64,000 nucleotides of DNA from Ascarosepion bandense (taxonomy: Eukaryota; Mollusca; Cephalopoda; Sepiida; Sepiidae), in contig JBBBDQ010000191.1 in the NCBI GenBank assembly GCA_037127315.1, positions 17,239,501-17,303,500 on the forward strand, given 5' to 3'. The position numbers were made by a program, and so were the translations under genes. Each line of letters opens with the position of its first letter. Position 1 is the first letter of the stretch. Positions 55,340 to 64,000 of this stretch are shown here, in pieces. The notes under the pieces are model-generated. The model made no database searches, had not been told where the DNA came from, and saw only the letters and a program-made list of their open reading frames with translations.

Positions 55340-55478
55340 AAAAATTAAGGCAGACACGTTATTTCATGTAAGTCGCGTAAAATCCTTTGTAAAATAAAAA
55401 GGGAAGCTGATGATAGTTCGCCTGAAATAGGCCCACACTTCCGATTCACCATGAAATAACGTGTCTGCCTTAATTTTT
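55340..55478. mobile_element. Small foldback, 29-bp perfect arms, hammerhead-like centre
   Basis: Arms 55340-55368 and 55450-55478 (AATTAAGGCAGACACGTTAT...) are exact inverted complements. The 80-bp centre holds GGAAG, CTGATGA, a TTCG loop, GAAA and CTTCC in order (55402-55443), which resembles a hammerhead with stem I GGAAG/CUUCC. Stem II is poorly paired and no NUH triplet is correctly placed. Confidence 0.5.
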
Positions 55479-55964
55479 TTTATACTTGCTCTATATATAT
55501 TTATATGCATATATGTTTAGAGCTCTCTTAGAGAGTTATCCTACCACTGTATGTACAGGATACTCCTTTGGATTCTTCTATACCCACACTGCATGCTGAT
55601 AAATATATATATATAAATATATATAATTTTACAAATCTATTGATTTATTACAAATTACTTTGCTTAGGTTTGGGATACGACAATAAAGTTAGTAGATATG
55701 AGTTTCGAAAAATCTTCCAAAGAAATGTGCTTCCTTTCTTAAGGGTAAATAAAGCTTGTTTCATATTGAAGTTCTTCATGAGGAATCTAAAACCACACTG
55801 GACTATACGTTGGTTTCCTCTATATAAGAAGGATGCTGATTTGAACCCTACCCAAGGGCAATTTCTCTTTATTAAAAAAAAATCTAAAAACCAAGAGTGG
55901 TAGAGATAAATGAGTTATCTACCTAAGAACATGTATCTACAAACTAAAATGTTTACAGCAATCA

Positions 55965-55965
<1 letters not shown>
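55479..55965. other. No recognised feature
   Basis: The 111-codon frame at 55568-55903 has no recognised domain. Confidence 0.4.
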
Positions 55966-56003
<38 letters not shown>

Positions 56004-56068
56004 AACACACAAAAACACACAAACACACAAAAGCACACAAAAACACACACACACATATATATATGTAT
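55966..56068. repeat. (CA)n and CA-rich array
   Basis: Clean CA to about 56000, then degenerate ACACAAAC units and a short TA run. Confidence 0.95.
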
Positions 56069-56227
56069 GTATATAGACGAGGACTTTGAATCAAAATTAA
56101 CCAATCAACACCCAAGAAAATCATTACGAGTAGCAACAATATATTAATGTGCAAATAACATTTAATGCCATTTTACAATTAAACTCCCCTAAACTGAAGC
56201 GCTTGTTAATAAGTTTATAATTTACCC

Positions 56228-56258
56228 CTGAAGATGATCTTGGAAGAGATCAAAAGTA
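56228..56258 (+). ncRNA. Hammerhead-like motif, decayed
   Basis: CUGAAGA, U, stem GAUCU-UGGAAG-AGAUC (5 bp), AAAA where GAAA is expected, GUAC. Same layout as 13359-13393. Core G12 is mutated. Confidence 0.35.
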
Positions 56259-56340
56259 CTTTGGTTAGAAAAAAACTACAGCACTTTTCTAGATGAATTT
56301 CATCTGAACATCAAGAAATCTATTAGACAACTGGAAATGA

Positions 56341-56619
56341 TTAGTATAGAAATATACAGACACAGTGAGTCTATATTATATAATGAAACATGTTTGAATG
56401 AAGATATGTTGCTGAACTATTCACGTACACACACATGATTAGTATAGAAATATACAGACACAGTGAGTCTATATTATATAATGAAACATGTTTGAATGAA
56501 GATATGTTGCTGAACTATTCACGTACACACACATGATTAGTATAGAAATATACAGACACAGTGAGTCTATATTATATAATGAAACATGTTTGAATGAAGA
56601 TATGTTGCTGAACTATTCA

Positions 56620-56632
<13 letters not shown>
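56341..56632. repeat. 98-bp tandem repeat, three copies
   Basis: Unit starts TTAGTATAGAAATATACAGA and ends CACGTACACACACATGA at 56341, 56439 and 56537. Copies are almost identical. The last merges into a (CA)n array. Confidence 0.95.
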
Positions 56633-56657
<25 letters not shown>

Positions 56658-56674
56658 TATATATATATAGTCAT

Positions 56675-56830
56675 CCGCAGACAGATCTGTTTCGCTGTAT
56701 CAGTACGGTTAGACATCCGATTGCTTCTAGCCAGGATTGAAACCCGACCGAATTGACATCAGTCGACAGTTGTAACTCTGAGCTATGGCCGCTCGGTAGA
56801 GGAAGGCAGACTTTATCGTATTATATACAT
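56675..56830 (-). mobile_element. tRNA-headed SINE (family A) with deleted hammerhead
   Basis: Minus strand: ATAGCTCAGAGTTACAA (A box, 56792-56776), GGGTTTCAATCCTGGC (B box), CCGTACTG then a ~10-nt deletion, then ATACAGCGAAACAGATCTGT. The CUGAUGAG half of the core and half of stem II are gone. Confidence 0.7.
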
Positions 56831-57908
56831 ATGCTAGTAGCCGAGAGTTTTTACATTCATTACTGAACGAACGATGCGTAGCGTTATATATATATATGAT
56901 TTGGTTCTTACTTCGTGAAGATAAAATTCAATGTAATATGAAACAGTAAGTAAATATCTTAGTTGATATAAATTCCTTTTTTTTTCTTTTTTTAATATTT
57001 ACGGAAAGGCAAGTACCTGTATATGTTGAAAATTGTTAAATATTTCTTGTAAAATTATACAAATTAATTTTTCTTTTCCTTTAAAATACGATCGTTAATT
57101 GTCTCCCTTGTTTTGTTACTGCTTAGTATGCAAAAACTGAACTCGAATAAAAAATACAATTCTTTTCTTTTTTTATTTTTTTCGATTTAACGACAGAATC
57201 TAGATTACCTATTAACAATTTAATTAACTTCGAGTTACAAGCTTAAGTCGATTCTGCGTTCGTTCGTATCCAGGTTTTTTTGTGTATTAATCCTCAAAAG
57301 AACAACAAACTGGAAGCAGATCAATGAACGGAGAGATGAACAAATGAAGACTTATGGCTGGATTGTTAGACAAAAGTTAATCAAGTAAAAATTATCTGTT
57401 CAATTCTTGAGAACACTATACATGAAAAAGCAAGTAATACATTACAAAGCAAGTAAAATATCATACATTATTTTGAAATAAAAGATTTTTGAGGAAGGCC
57501 GAAAGGTGTTTTAATTGAAACAGCACAATGAAGAAAGTTAGTATGCTATATCAAACAGATAATGGAATAATAACAATATTTGCTTGTTAATATTTTACGG
57601 TTCATCATCATTTGTTGCTATTTTTGTAATTTCTAAGTTTTAGGTCAAATATTTTCTACCCGTTAAAATAGTCAACATAGAATTTTAAAAAAAGGTGTAG
57701 ATTTTGATGTGATTTAAATTCACATTCAATATTCCTGGAATTTATCCTACGTTGTCGATGTATTAAACATTTTCCCCAGGTAATACTTAATTTAAAGAAG
57801 TATGAAAGGAATTTTTAAGCAATGAACTGAATTTTTTAAAAAATCTGATTTCATTTCTTATTACTATAAACGTTATATTTTTGTGGGTATGCCTGTTTGA
57901 TCATATAT
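56831..57908. other. No recognised feature
   Basis: AT-rich non-coding sequence. Confidence 0.5.
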
Positions 57909-57910
57909 AT

Positions 57911-58050
57911 AGCTATCCGCAGAGAGATCTGTTTCGCTGTGTTACAGCTCATCAGTACGGTTAGACATCCGATTGCTTCTAGCCAGGATTGAAACCCATC
58001 AGTCAGCGATTCTACCTCTGAGCTATGTGCGCTCGGTAGAAGAAGGTGGA
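57911..58050 (-). mobile_element. tRNA-headed SINE with hammerhead (family A)
   Basis: Minus strand: A box TAGCTCAGAGGTAG (58025-58012, an excellent tRNA match), B box GGGTTTCAATCC (57997-57986), spacer CTAGAAGCAATCGGATG, hammerhead 57960-57917, then GGATAGC and TA-rich sequence. Confidence 0.75.
57917..57960 (-). ncRNA. Hammerhead ribozyme, one stem III change (family A)
   Basis: Stem I CCGUA/UGCGG (one U-G wobble), CUGAUGA, stem II GCUGU-AAC-ACAGC, GAAAC, AGAUCU, CUC, where family A has GUC. The triplet still fits NUH, but the C15.2-G16.2 pair is lost. Confidence 0.75.
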
Positions 58051-58120
58051 CTTTAGCGTGTTATATAAAATGCAAACACACGCCAGTAGCCGAGAGTGTT
58101 CGAATTAATTACTGAATGAA

Positions 58121-58122
58121 TA

Positions 58123-58180
<58 letters not shown>
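58121..58180. repeat. (TA)n microsatellite
   Basis: TA array with one interrupting C. Another lies at 58349-58396. Confidence 0.97.
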
Positions 58181-58343
58181 TTATATCTATTTAGGTAGAA
58201 AATGTTCTTTAAATCAAATATTATTCAGGACAACGAATCCCACCTCCTCAAATGTATATCAAATATATCGAATATATATAAACTGTATATAAATATATGT
58301 ACAAAGAAATATATATAAATATAAGTATATGAAAATGTATATA

Positions 58344-58348
<5 letters not shown>

Positions 58349-58396
<48 letters not shown>
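58349..58396. repeat. (TA)n microsatellite
   Basis: TA array directly upstream of a LINE fragment. Confidence 0.97.
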
Positions 58397-58402
<6 letters not shown>

Positions 58403-58419
58403 GAAATTAGTTGTTATTC

Positions 58420-58810
58420 CGTATCACATTTCGTTTATGGCAGTGAATGCTGGACAATCTCTCCCCAGAGAAAACTGTAGAAATGCAGCTCCGCAGAAGG
58501 ATGCTGAGAATTCCATGGACGGAACGACTAAGTAACGCGGAAATCTTATACTCAGAATCAGAGAAGGACAGTTTCTTGGACACATAATGAAAAAGGAAGG
58601 CGTGGAGGAATTGACCGTCATAAGAAAAGATCAAGTGCGAGAGGGATAGAAGAAGATAACGGGTTACCTAACAGACGAGTTTGTGCGAATGAACGACGGA
58701 GCAGTGTGAGAGCAGGAGGCTTCGTAAAGACAGAAACGCTGCGTGAGCCCACAGCGAATAAGAAATTGTAAAGATACATGATCGCCCACATCCTGAAGTG
58801 ACACTGCACT
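58420..58810 (+). pseudogene. LINE C-terminal fragment
   Basis: Reads YGSECWTISPQRKTVEMQLR, RMLRIPWTERLSNAEIL, then with frameshifts QGQFLGHIMKKEGVEELTV, then RVRAGGFVKTETL. Same LINE type as 27985/31245 on the other strand. It ends with a short GAA-repeat tail (58815-58826). Confidence 0.75.
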
Positions 58811-58826
58811 TAGAAGAAGAAGAAGA

Positions 58827-59169
58827 AAAAAATGGCCAGGAAAATTAAGTTTCCTTCAAGAAAGTATGCTCCTGGGCAGAGATTGAAACTACATTCTCCT
58901 AATCTCTCACTGTTAAAAAACAGGAATTTCTGCCCAGTCATATGTACCCACTAAATAAACTTTATAATAATAAGAGGTATCAAATCTACATTAATATTGA
59001 AATATTTTCCTGATTACTCATACCACATATTTTAATACTTATAACAGTGCTAGTATTATGACTAGTTTAACTTTGACAGTAACTCCAAAGGGCAAAAACT
59101 ATTTAAATCTTAATTACAGAAATACTTTTTCTCTGCATGGAATGTGTGGATGGCGTAGCAAAGGAAGTA
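58827..59169. other. No recognised feature
   Basis: Non-coding sequence left of the IS630-like transposon. Confidence 0.5.
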
Positions 59170-59727
59170 CAGGGTGAGGCAGAGCAACTTGCTTATTTGA
59201 ATTTGGTGCCCTGAAGCGATGGTTGCTCCGAGGATAGTGGGGAGGGGCTTACTCGAGAGTGCGGGATGTAAAGTTTGTTACAGCAGGACGGTGCCACGGC
59301 AAACACAGCGCGTGTGTCAATAGCAGTTTTGCAGCAGAACTTTCCAGGACACCTCATCTCTTTGAGGAGCGATCTTCATTGGCCAGCACAGTCCCCTGAT
59401 TTATCACGCTATGACTATTTTCTATGGGGCTACCTAAAGTCAGTTGTTTACAACGATCGACCTAACACTCTGGCTCACCTGAAGAACAACATTCATCAAG
59501 ACGTCGCCAACATACCCACAGATGTGCTGGAAAGAGTTGACTTCAGATTACGATTAACCAAGTGTATTAAGCAGAACGGACGCCATCTGACTGATGTCAT
59601 CTTTAAAGCTTGTAAAACATAAAATTTAAATGTTGTAATTGACGCTGTTTAAAGAATTACATGTATATCTGCATTACTTTTGATTTATTTGTTATTCCAA
59701 ATAAGCAAGTTGCTATGCCCCGCTTTG
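59170..59727 (+). mobile_element. IS630/mariner-like transposon, internally deleted
   Basis: Terminal inverted repeats CAGGGTGAGGCAGAGCAACT.. and CAAAGCGGGGCATAGCAACT.. (about 30 bp, continuing TGCTTATTTG in both) are flanked by TA at 59168-59169 and 59728-59729. At 558 bp it is well short of the 1.2-1.5 kb usual for the superfamily, so the transposase N-terminal half is deleted. Confidence 0.88.
59275..59622 (+). CDS. Transposase C-terminal DDE domain, truncated
   Basis: 115 codons open from TTG at 59275. LQQDGATANT holds the second catalytic Asp (usually QQDGAxxHT, His replaced by Asn). HWPAQSPDLSRYDYFLWGYL holds the third acidic residue (SPDL..xD). PTDVLERV and CIKQNGRHLTDVIFK finish the protein in the usual way. 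The first catalytic Asp and the DNA-binding HTH lie in the deleted half, so it cannot catalyse transposition, though the remaining frame is clean. The original start is lost. Confidence 0.8.
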   Translation: MLQQDGATANTARVSIAVLQQNFPGHLISLRSDLHWPAQSPDLSRYDYFLWGYLKSVVYNDRPNTLAHLKNNIHQDVANIPTDVLERVDFRLRLTKCIKQNGRHLTDVIFKACKT

Positions 59728-60144
59728 TAGAATTGGCTAGACGAGTTCTAATTTCACTCTAGTCTCTTGCGTTCATTTTCACACTAATGCTATTGGAAAA
59801 TACATGGTTCTATATCTTCGTCTTCCCTTTATGGTAGACTCTGTAGACTTTAGCAGTTGTCAGTATAGAACGGAAACTCTTAATTCTAAACAGAAGTCAA
59901 CAAGAAATCTTACCACTATCTTTTCTAAAACTTCATGGCACTTCGTAGGTATTAAAAAAGAAAAGATCTGTGAAAATTCATAATCCCCTCCGCTTTAAAG
60001 GTAATCACTTTAATGCCGTAAATCATAGATTCTTTATTTTCTGTGAATTGCTATGAATTCTTGAGAAGACTGTAGGGTGGTTTCACGTTGCCTTCTTCAT
60101 GACTTGTAATTCAAAATTTTACTTCCATTAGAATGTTTTTCACC
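59728..60144. other. No recognised feature
   Basis: Non-coding sequence. Confidence 0.5.
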
Positions 60145-60345
60145 AAAGGCTAGAGAGACCAGCCTAGCCAGCTATTTAACCTGGAGCTAGCAAAAATGTG
60201 ACCGATTCATGCCTTTTTCAAATGAATTTGTGCGAAAGTGAATGCAGAAGATTAGCCCGGAATTTGAATTCGGTTGGCTATTTCCACTTTCCGCGTCAAT
60301 ATCTTTACACTAGCCGAACATAAGAATTCAAATAAAAATTCGGAT
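60145..60345 (-). mobile_element. tRNA-derived SINE, very degenerate
   Basis: Minus strand: AACCGAATTCAAATTCCGG (B box region), TTCACTTTCGCACAAATTCA, AGGCATGAATCGG and GCTCCAGGTTAAATAGCTGG align with the body of the type T SINE. Confidence 0.5.
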
Positions 60346-60971
60346 ATTAATATTTCATTCAGTATATTCAGCAACAGTATACACATTAGTACGTTGTTAT
60401 AAAAGTTCGTCCAAACTATCTTTACCACAATGCTAGTGAAAATTTTACAAGTAACACTAGAGTTTACGTCTCATTTCGTATACAATCAATCAACTGAAAT
60501 TCGCCATTTACGAAATTTTACCAAACTTTCAGGAACCAGAGTAATGAGTTAAAACGATCAGCGATCAGCGTTTGAGGAATTTTATAAACAAACACCTTTC
60601 TCAGTACAAAGAAATGAGTCAATTTATTGTATGACACCGTTCATCTTCAAGTTTCATATACAATGCAAACAACCACTGAACTAGGAGGAGAAGTTTTTTC
60701 TGCATTCAGCATGTTTCTCCTTCTTTTGTTCTATGCTAAACTAAATTTCTTGTCAGCTGCATATCTCAAGAGAATGAAAATACTCTCAAATAATTGATTG
60801 AATGAAAACTAAAATTGTTCTTTTATGAAAGATTATCAAATTTGCTCTATGGCTGGCGTACATTCATAGAAATCTATAAAAAAAATGCTTTCGCCAATGA
60901 ATAATGATACTATGTAAAGTAGTTCTTGTTCCCGATATTTTTCAATTGAATCGTTGACACATTAACATTTT
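60346..60971. other. No recognised feature
   Basis: AT-rich non-coding sequence. Confidence 0.5.
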
Positions 60972-61230
60972 ATTTTTTTTTTTTTTTAATCATCTCACCC
61001 CAAGCAAGGCATTCCACTGCCACTATTGCGCATGGGGCTACATAGGGGAAGGTAAAGAGAAGGAGTGGTTAGACATAGGGAATGTCAGGAGGAAGGTGAC
61101 AGATGAGTAAGGATAGCGAGGATGAGGGTTAGGCAGATGGGAAGAGTGCTTGATAGAATGGGAGCAGGTTAGTGTGTTAGGAGGTGTCTATTGACCTTAC
61201 ATTTAAACTCCTGGAGATTGTAGCCGTCGG
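60972..61230 (-). mobile_element. SINE with the dimeric-SINE tail but a different body
   Basis: Minus strand 3' end (61035-60972: GTAGCCCCATGCGCAATAG, TTGCTTGGGGTGAGATGATT, A-run) matches the dimeric SINE tail. The upstream part (61040-61230), rich in TTCCC/CTCACC, does not match the dimeric body. Confidence 0.5.
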
Positions 61231-62074
61231 AGAAGCAATCTTTAATTTAATTTTAAAACAGAAAAAACTAAACAACTAACCTGTACTAATCACAAATTAC
61301 TAAGTAACTAGTCAACTAATAAAACTTGCTTTGTTATCATTTTTTAATCCGTAGATGAAACCGCCTTTTCTGAAAACAGAGTGATATATGTTTGTCCTTA
61401 GTTTAAACTGTGTTTGCTATAATTACGCTGCCAAAAGTTACATTGCATTACTCTTTCTAACAAGAAAGTGTATATTGCTTTAAAATAGTTTTAACTTTGA
61501 ATATTGACTGATCAACTGAAAAGGTCATTTCCTAGTGCCAAATTATCGAATGGCTAAAAAGTCTGGAGGAAAAATGCCTCGCACCCATATGACATATTCC
61601 CTTACCAGGTGTCTCAAAGAATTTATACACAAATTAACAGTGTATGTTTTAAGTCAACTCGCTTTCTTTTTTTGCTACATGTTAATATTACTAATATATT
61701 CCTAGCTTAGATTTTAATAAATGCAGTTCATCCTGAAATGCTAGAAAAGTATGATAATGCAGTTGAAATTCAATGCAGTTGAAATTCAATGCCGTATGTA
61801 AAAGAATTCCGTTCAGATCCACGAATTAGAGATAAGTTTGAATCTGGTGACACACTATACGATGTTCACCGTAACCGATCAAGAAGAACACGGATATCAA
61901 GTCAAAAAGGTTAACAGAAGTCCAAGAAACCTATCAAAATCTTGACTGCTGCTTGTCATTCTGTTGCATCGTATTGTCAGCAATGCCTGCATTATAGCGA
62001 TCATCAATTTAAAAAGGTGTAATGAAAAACTCTTAAAAGCATGCATTTATAATAAATACTATCTACATCATTTG

Positions 62075-62215
62075 CCATTCAAAGTAAAAACTAAGGCATT
62101 CAAATTAAAAAGCAAGTTATTCAATTTAAATGCGAAAGCATTACAATTGAATATTACCGCATTCATCTTAGATTATAAGCCATTCAATTTAAAACGCTGC
62201 AATATATTTTGTTAC
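62075..62215 (+). repeat. ~21-bp degenerate tandem repeat, left array
   Basis: About six units of GCATTCAATTTAAAAGCNAA type at roughly 21-bp spacing (62083, 62095, 62116, 62138, 62158, 62180). Confidence 0.6.
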
Positions 62216-62345
62216 CTGTAGTGACACTGGTAAATTAATATACCTAATTTGCATAAGTGCAAGAGAGAGCCTATATAACTCATCACTGAGAATAAATTGG
62301 GAGCTTGGCGACTGATTTGTGCTAAACTTCACTTCACATCATTAC

Positions 62346-62844
62346 CTGGCTTACAGCCTATTACGTTGAATACACCGGTTCTCGCTCGATCACCGAAGTT
62401 AAGCAACGCTGATCCCGGCCAGTACTTAGATCGGTGACCGCTTGGGAATACCAGGTGCTATAAGCGTATAGTGATGGATGTGCGTTGTGGTGCAGTGGAT
62501 ATCAGATAGGAAAGAGAAATCGGTGAGCCGAGTTCGAATTCCAGTTGAATACCCTGCATTCACTTAAGCACTGGTACCCTTGGGAAAGGTATTAGTCCGT
62601 CCATTCCCTCCAGTTATGGGTTAAATAACAAAGGTATGACTTGGGGACCCTGCCCTTAAAAACAAATCCCAATGAATTTTGATACTCGAAAAGAAAAATG
62701 TATTACTACTAGACACAAAAACTTATATAAACAACAATAAATTGTTGAAAGAAAAAGATATTACCGGCAATAAATAAAGTTTAGTTGGCAATAAATGACC
62801 CGCCGAGGTTGATTTGCTATAAAAACAAAACAAACAACCAACCA
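62346..62844 (+). mobile_element. 5S rRNA-tRNA chimeric SINE, full length
   Basis: 499 bp with a perfect 10-bp target duplication ACATCATTAC (62336-62345 and 62845-62854). 5S-like head (ACGTTGAATACACCGGTTCT, CACCGAAGTTAAGCAACG, TTGGGAATACCAGGTGCT), A box GTGGTGCAGTGGATATC, B box GAGTTCGAATTCC, AACAAATCCCAATGAAT tail. The 5S part retains most of the internal control region, so it could still recruit TFIIIA/TFIIIC (inference). Confidence 0.93.
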
Positions 62845-62964
62845 ACATCATTACATATATAAAATAGCAAGAAATTCATTGTCTAAATTAAATTCGCAAT
62901 TGCTAAAGAAAAGAAGAGTTCAGATGGACACCAATAGAGACAAACGTGTACTATCAAACTATAT

Positions 62965-63237
62965 GGTCAGTCATTTAAGTGCCATACGTGATACACGCTT
63001 GGACGATCATGTCTCAAAAGAGACATAACTGACTGGGCAGATTATCCCGCAGTAGGTTGCTTTCTGCGGTAGACTGGTTGCCGACCAAGACTATAGAACC
63101 CAATCTCTCCTGTTATTTAACCCATAACTGGAAGGAATAGACGGATTAATACCTTTCCCAAGTGTAAGTGAATGCAATGAATTCGGCTCCTAGATTTCTC
63201 GTTCCGAGCCGATATCCAATGCACCACAACGTACATC
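62965..63237 (-). mobile_element. tRNA-derived SINE (type T)
   Basis: Minus strand head near CACAACGTACATCC, body with small deletions (the segment with the B box is missing between 63180 and 63195), tail GTCAGTCATTTAAGTGCC. Flanks ACTATATGGT and ACTATACGGT are a probable target duplication. Confidence 0.8.
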
Positions 63238-63314
63238 CAACTATACGGTACTAAAGTAATAATTGCATAATTAAGTTAGAACTAGTGAATATTAAATTCA
63301 TCCTATAAACTGAA

Positions 63315-63435
63315 GGTGTTAGTTTTTAAATTGAATCTCTTGTTATTTTTTTATTTGAATGTACTATTTTTTTTAGTTTGAATGAAGTAATATTTAATTT
63401 GAATGCCCTAGTTTATAAATTGAATGGCAACTAGT
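63315..63435 (-). repeat. ~21-bp degenerate tandem repeat, right array (inverted)
   Basis: Minus strand units of the CATTCAATTTATAAACTAGG type at similar spacing to 62075-62215, in opposite orientation. Confidence 0.55.
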
Positions 63436-63536
63436 GTAGATAAGCATCATTTAAATTAGATATCCTTGGTTCTAGTTGCTTGAATTATTTCTTGAAAAAG
63501 TTTCAAGAAGGTGTATACATATTTTGAGACACCCTG

Positions 63537-64000
63537 TATAAAAGAGTTTTATCCACTTGATTATTGATGTAAGTTATTTTATTACCTTAATTATAAATTA
63601 CCAAACAAGGTTTTTTAAATGTTTTCATTATTTGTAAAGACACAAAGAACGTTTTTAATTAATGTCATGCCAAAAATTCTGACTTTCATTTTACTTAATA
63701 AGGACTAAAGCAATGAAGTGTTTCGTTACTCATCTTCTTCCCGGTTTCCTTTTGCGAACCTTTACGATCTTTCTGATTGGTCAGTGTATGAATTCAGTCT
63801 TTCTCCATTTTTTTCCCGACTCTTGTAATCCTGTGTATTCCAATTTTCGTGTGAACTACAATTGTGTGTTGGTATTGATGTGTATCTGTGCAGGTTCACC
63901 AATTCCCCAATATAACTGAATACTTAGACTCTTGGTCTGATATTTATTAAATTGTATACATGTGAGTACCGTAATGAGTTTTGTTGAAGTGATTCATTAT
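63537..64000. other. No recognised feature
   Basis: The 68-codon frame at 63713-63919 has a hydrophobic start but no domain or splice support. Confidence 0.45.

Larger units (their letters stand above)
61605..63536 (+). mobile_element. IS630/mariner-like transposon invaded by two SINEs
   Basis: Inverted termini CCAGGTGTCTCAAAGAATTT.. and CAGGGTGTCTCAAAATATGT.. (both continuing to TATACAC), flanked by TA. Readable N-terminal transposase wording VKEFRSDPRIRDKFESGDTL and YDVHRNRSRRTRISS (61800-61900), the linker after the HTH domain in this superfamily. No catalytic domain is seen. Two SINEs (62346-62844, 62965-63237) lie inside. Arrays of a ~21-bp motif flank them in inverted orientation. Confidence 0.7.

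Noticed and set aside
57986..58025. tRNA gene suggested by perfect A and B boxes
   Set aside because: No acceptor stem or full cloverleaf. The boxes belong to a repeated SINE head followed by a hammerhead.
63713..63919. Secreted peptide with hydrophobic N-terminus
   Set aside because: A 68-codon frame in AT-rich DNA with no supporting features. The hydrophobic run is expected by chance from T-rich codons.

Overview
This is animal nuclear DNA, most likely from a mollusc and probably a cephalopod. It is AT-rich, full of long (TA)n/(CA)n arrays, has no compact genes, and is packed with decayed transposable elements of animal type: mariner/IS630 DNA transposons, non-LTR LINEs, Penelope-like elements (PLEs), tRNA- and 5S-rRNA-derived SINEs, and LTR elements. 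The cephalopod placement is an inference from this repeat style, not from a diagnostic gene.

Only one cellular gene is convincing. Three plus-strand exons (35581-35677, 38273-38372, 43465-43531) encode the end of a receptor tyrosine kinase domain and the start of its C-terminal tail. Splice sites and codon phases agree across all three, and the wording of the protein is closest to RET. Upstream kinase exons and the last exon(s) were not found in the window.

The rest is layered transposons. 1-10 kb: dimeric SINE, LINE and mariner relics, and a LINE split by a 5S-tRNA SINE. 11-18 kb: mariner, a PLE relic, Helitron-like ends, SINEs and a foldback with a hammerhead ribozyme. 18.8-22.4 kb: a ribozyme-tailed SINE, a decayed LTR element and a LINE. 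23-27 kb: mariner, microsatellites and a foldback. 28-31.7 kb: an LTR element (ATTG target duplication, env-like ORF, no gag-pol) inserted in a LINE. 31.6-33.2 kb: mariner, a MITE and a 22-bp minisatellite. 33.5-46 kb: the kinase exons among SINEs, LINEs and PLEs. 47.5-51 kb: a fairly long PLE with two SINEs inside it. 51-64 kb: LINE pieces, foldbacks, ribozyme SINEs and two IS630-like elements, one invaded by two SINEs.

The most interesting signal is a set of type I hammerhead ribozyme (HHR) motifs. At least three short-element families have a tRNA-like Pol III head followed by an HHR at the 3' side. Two of these families keep intact cores. In one family, stem I and stem III change in a compensatory way between copies. 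In nearly all, stem III is a short self-complementary sequence, as expected for ribozymes that work as dimers. HHR-like cores also lie beside PLE 3' ends and inside several inverted-repeat foldbacks edged by (TA)n.
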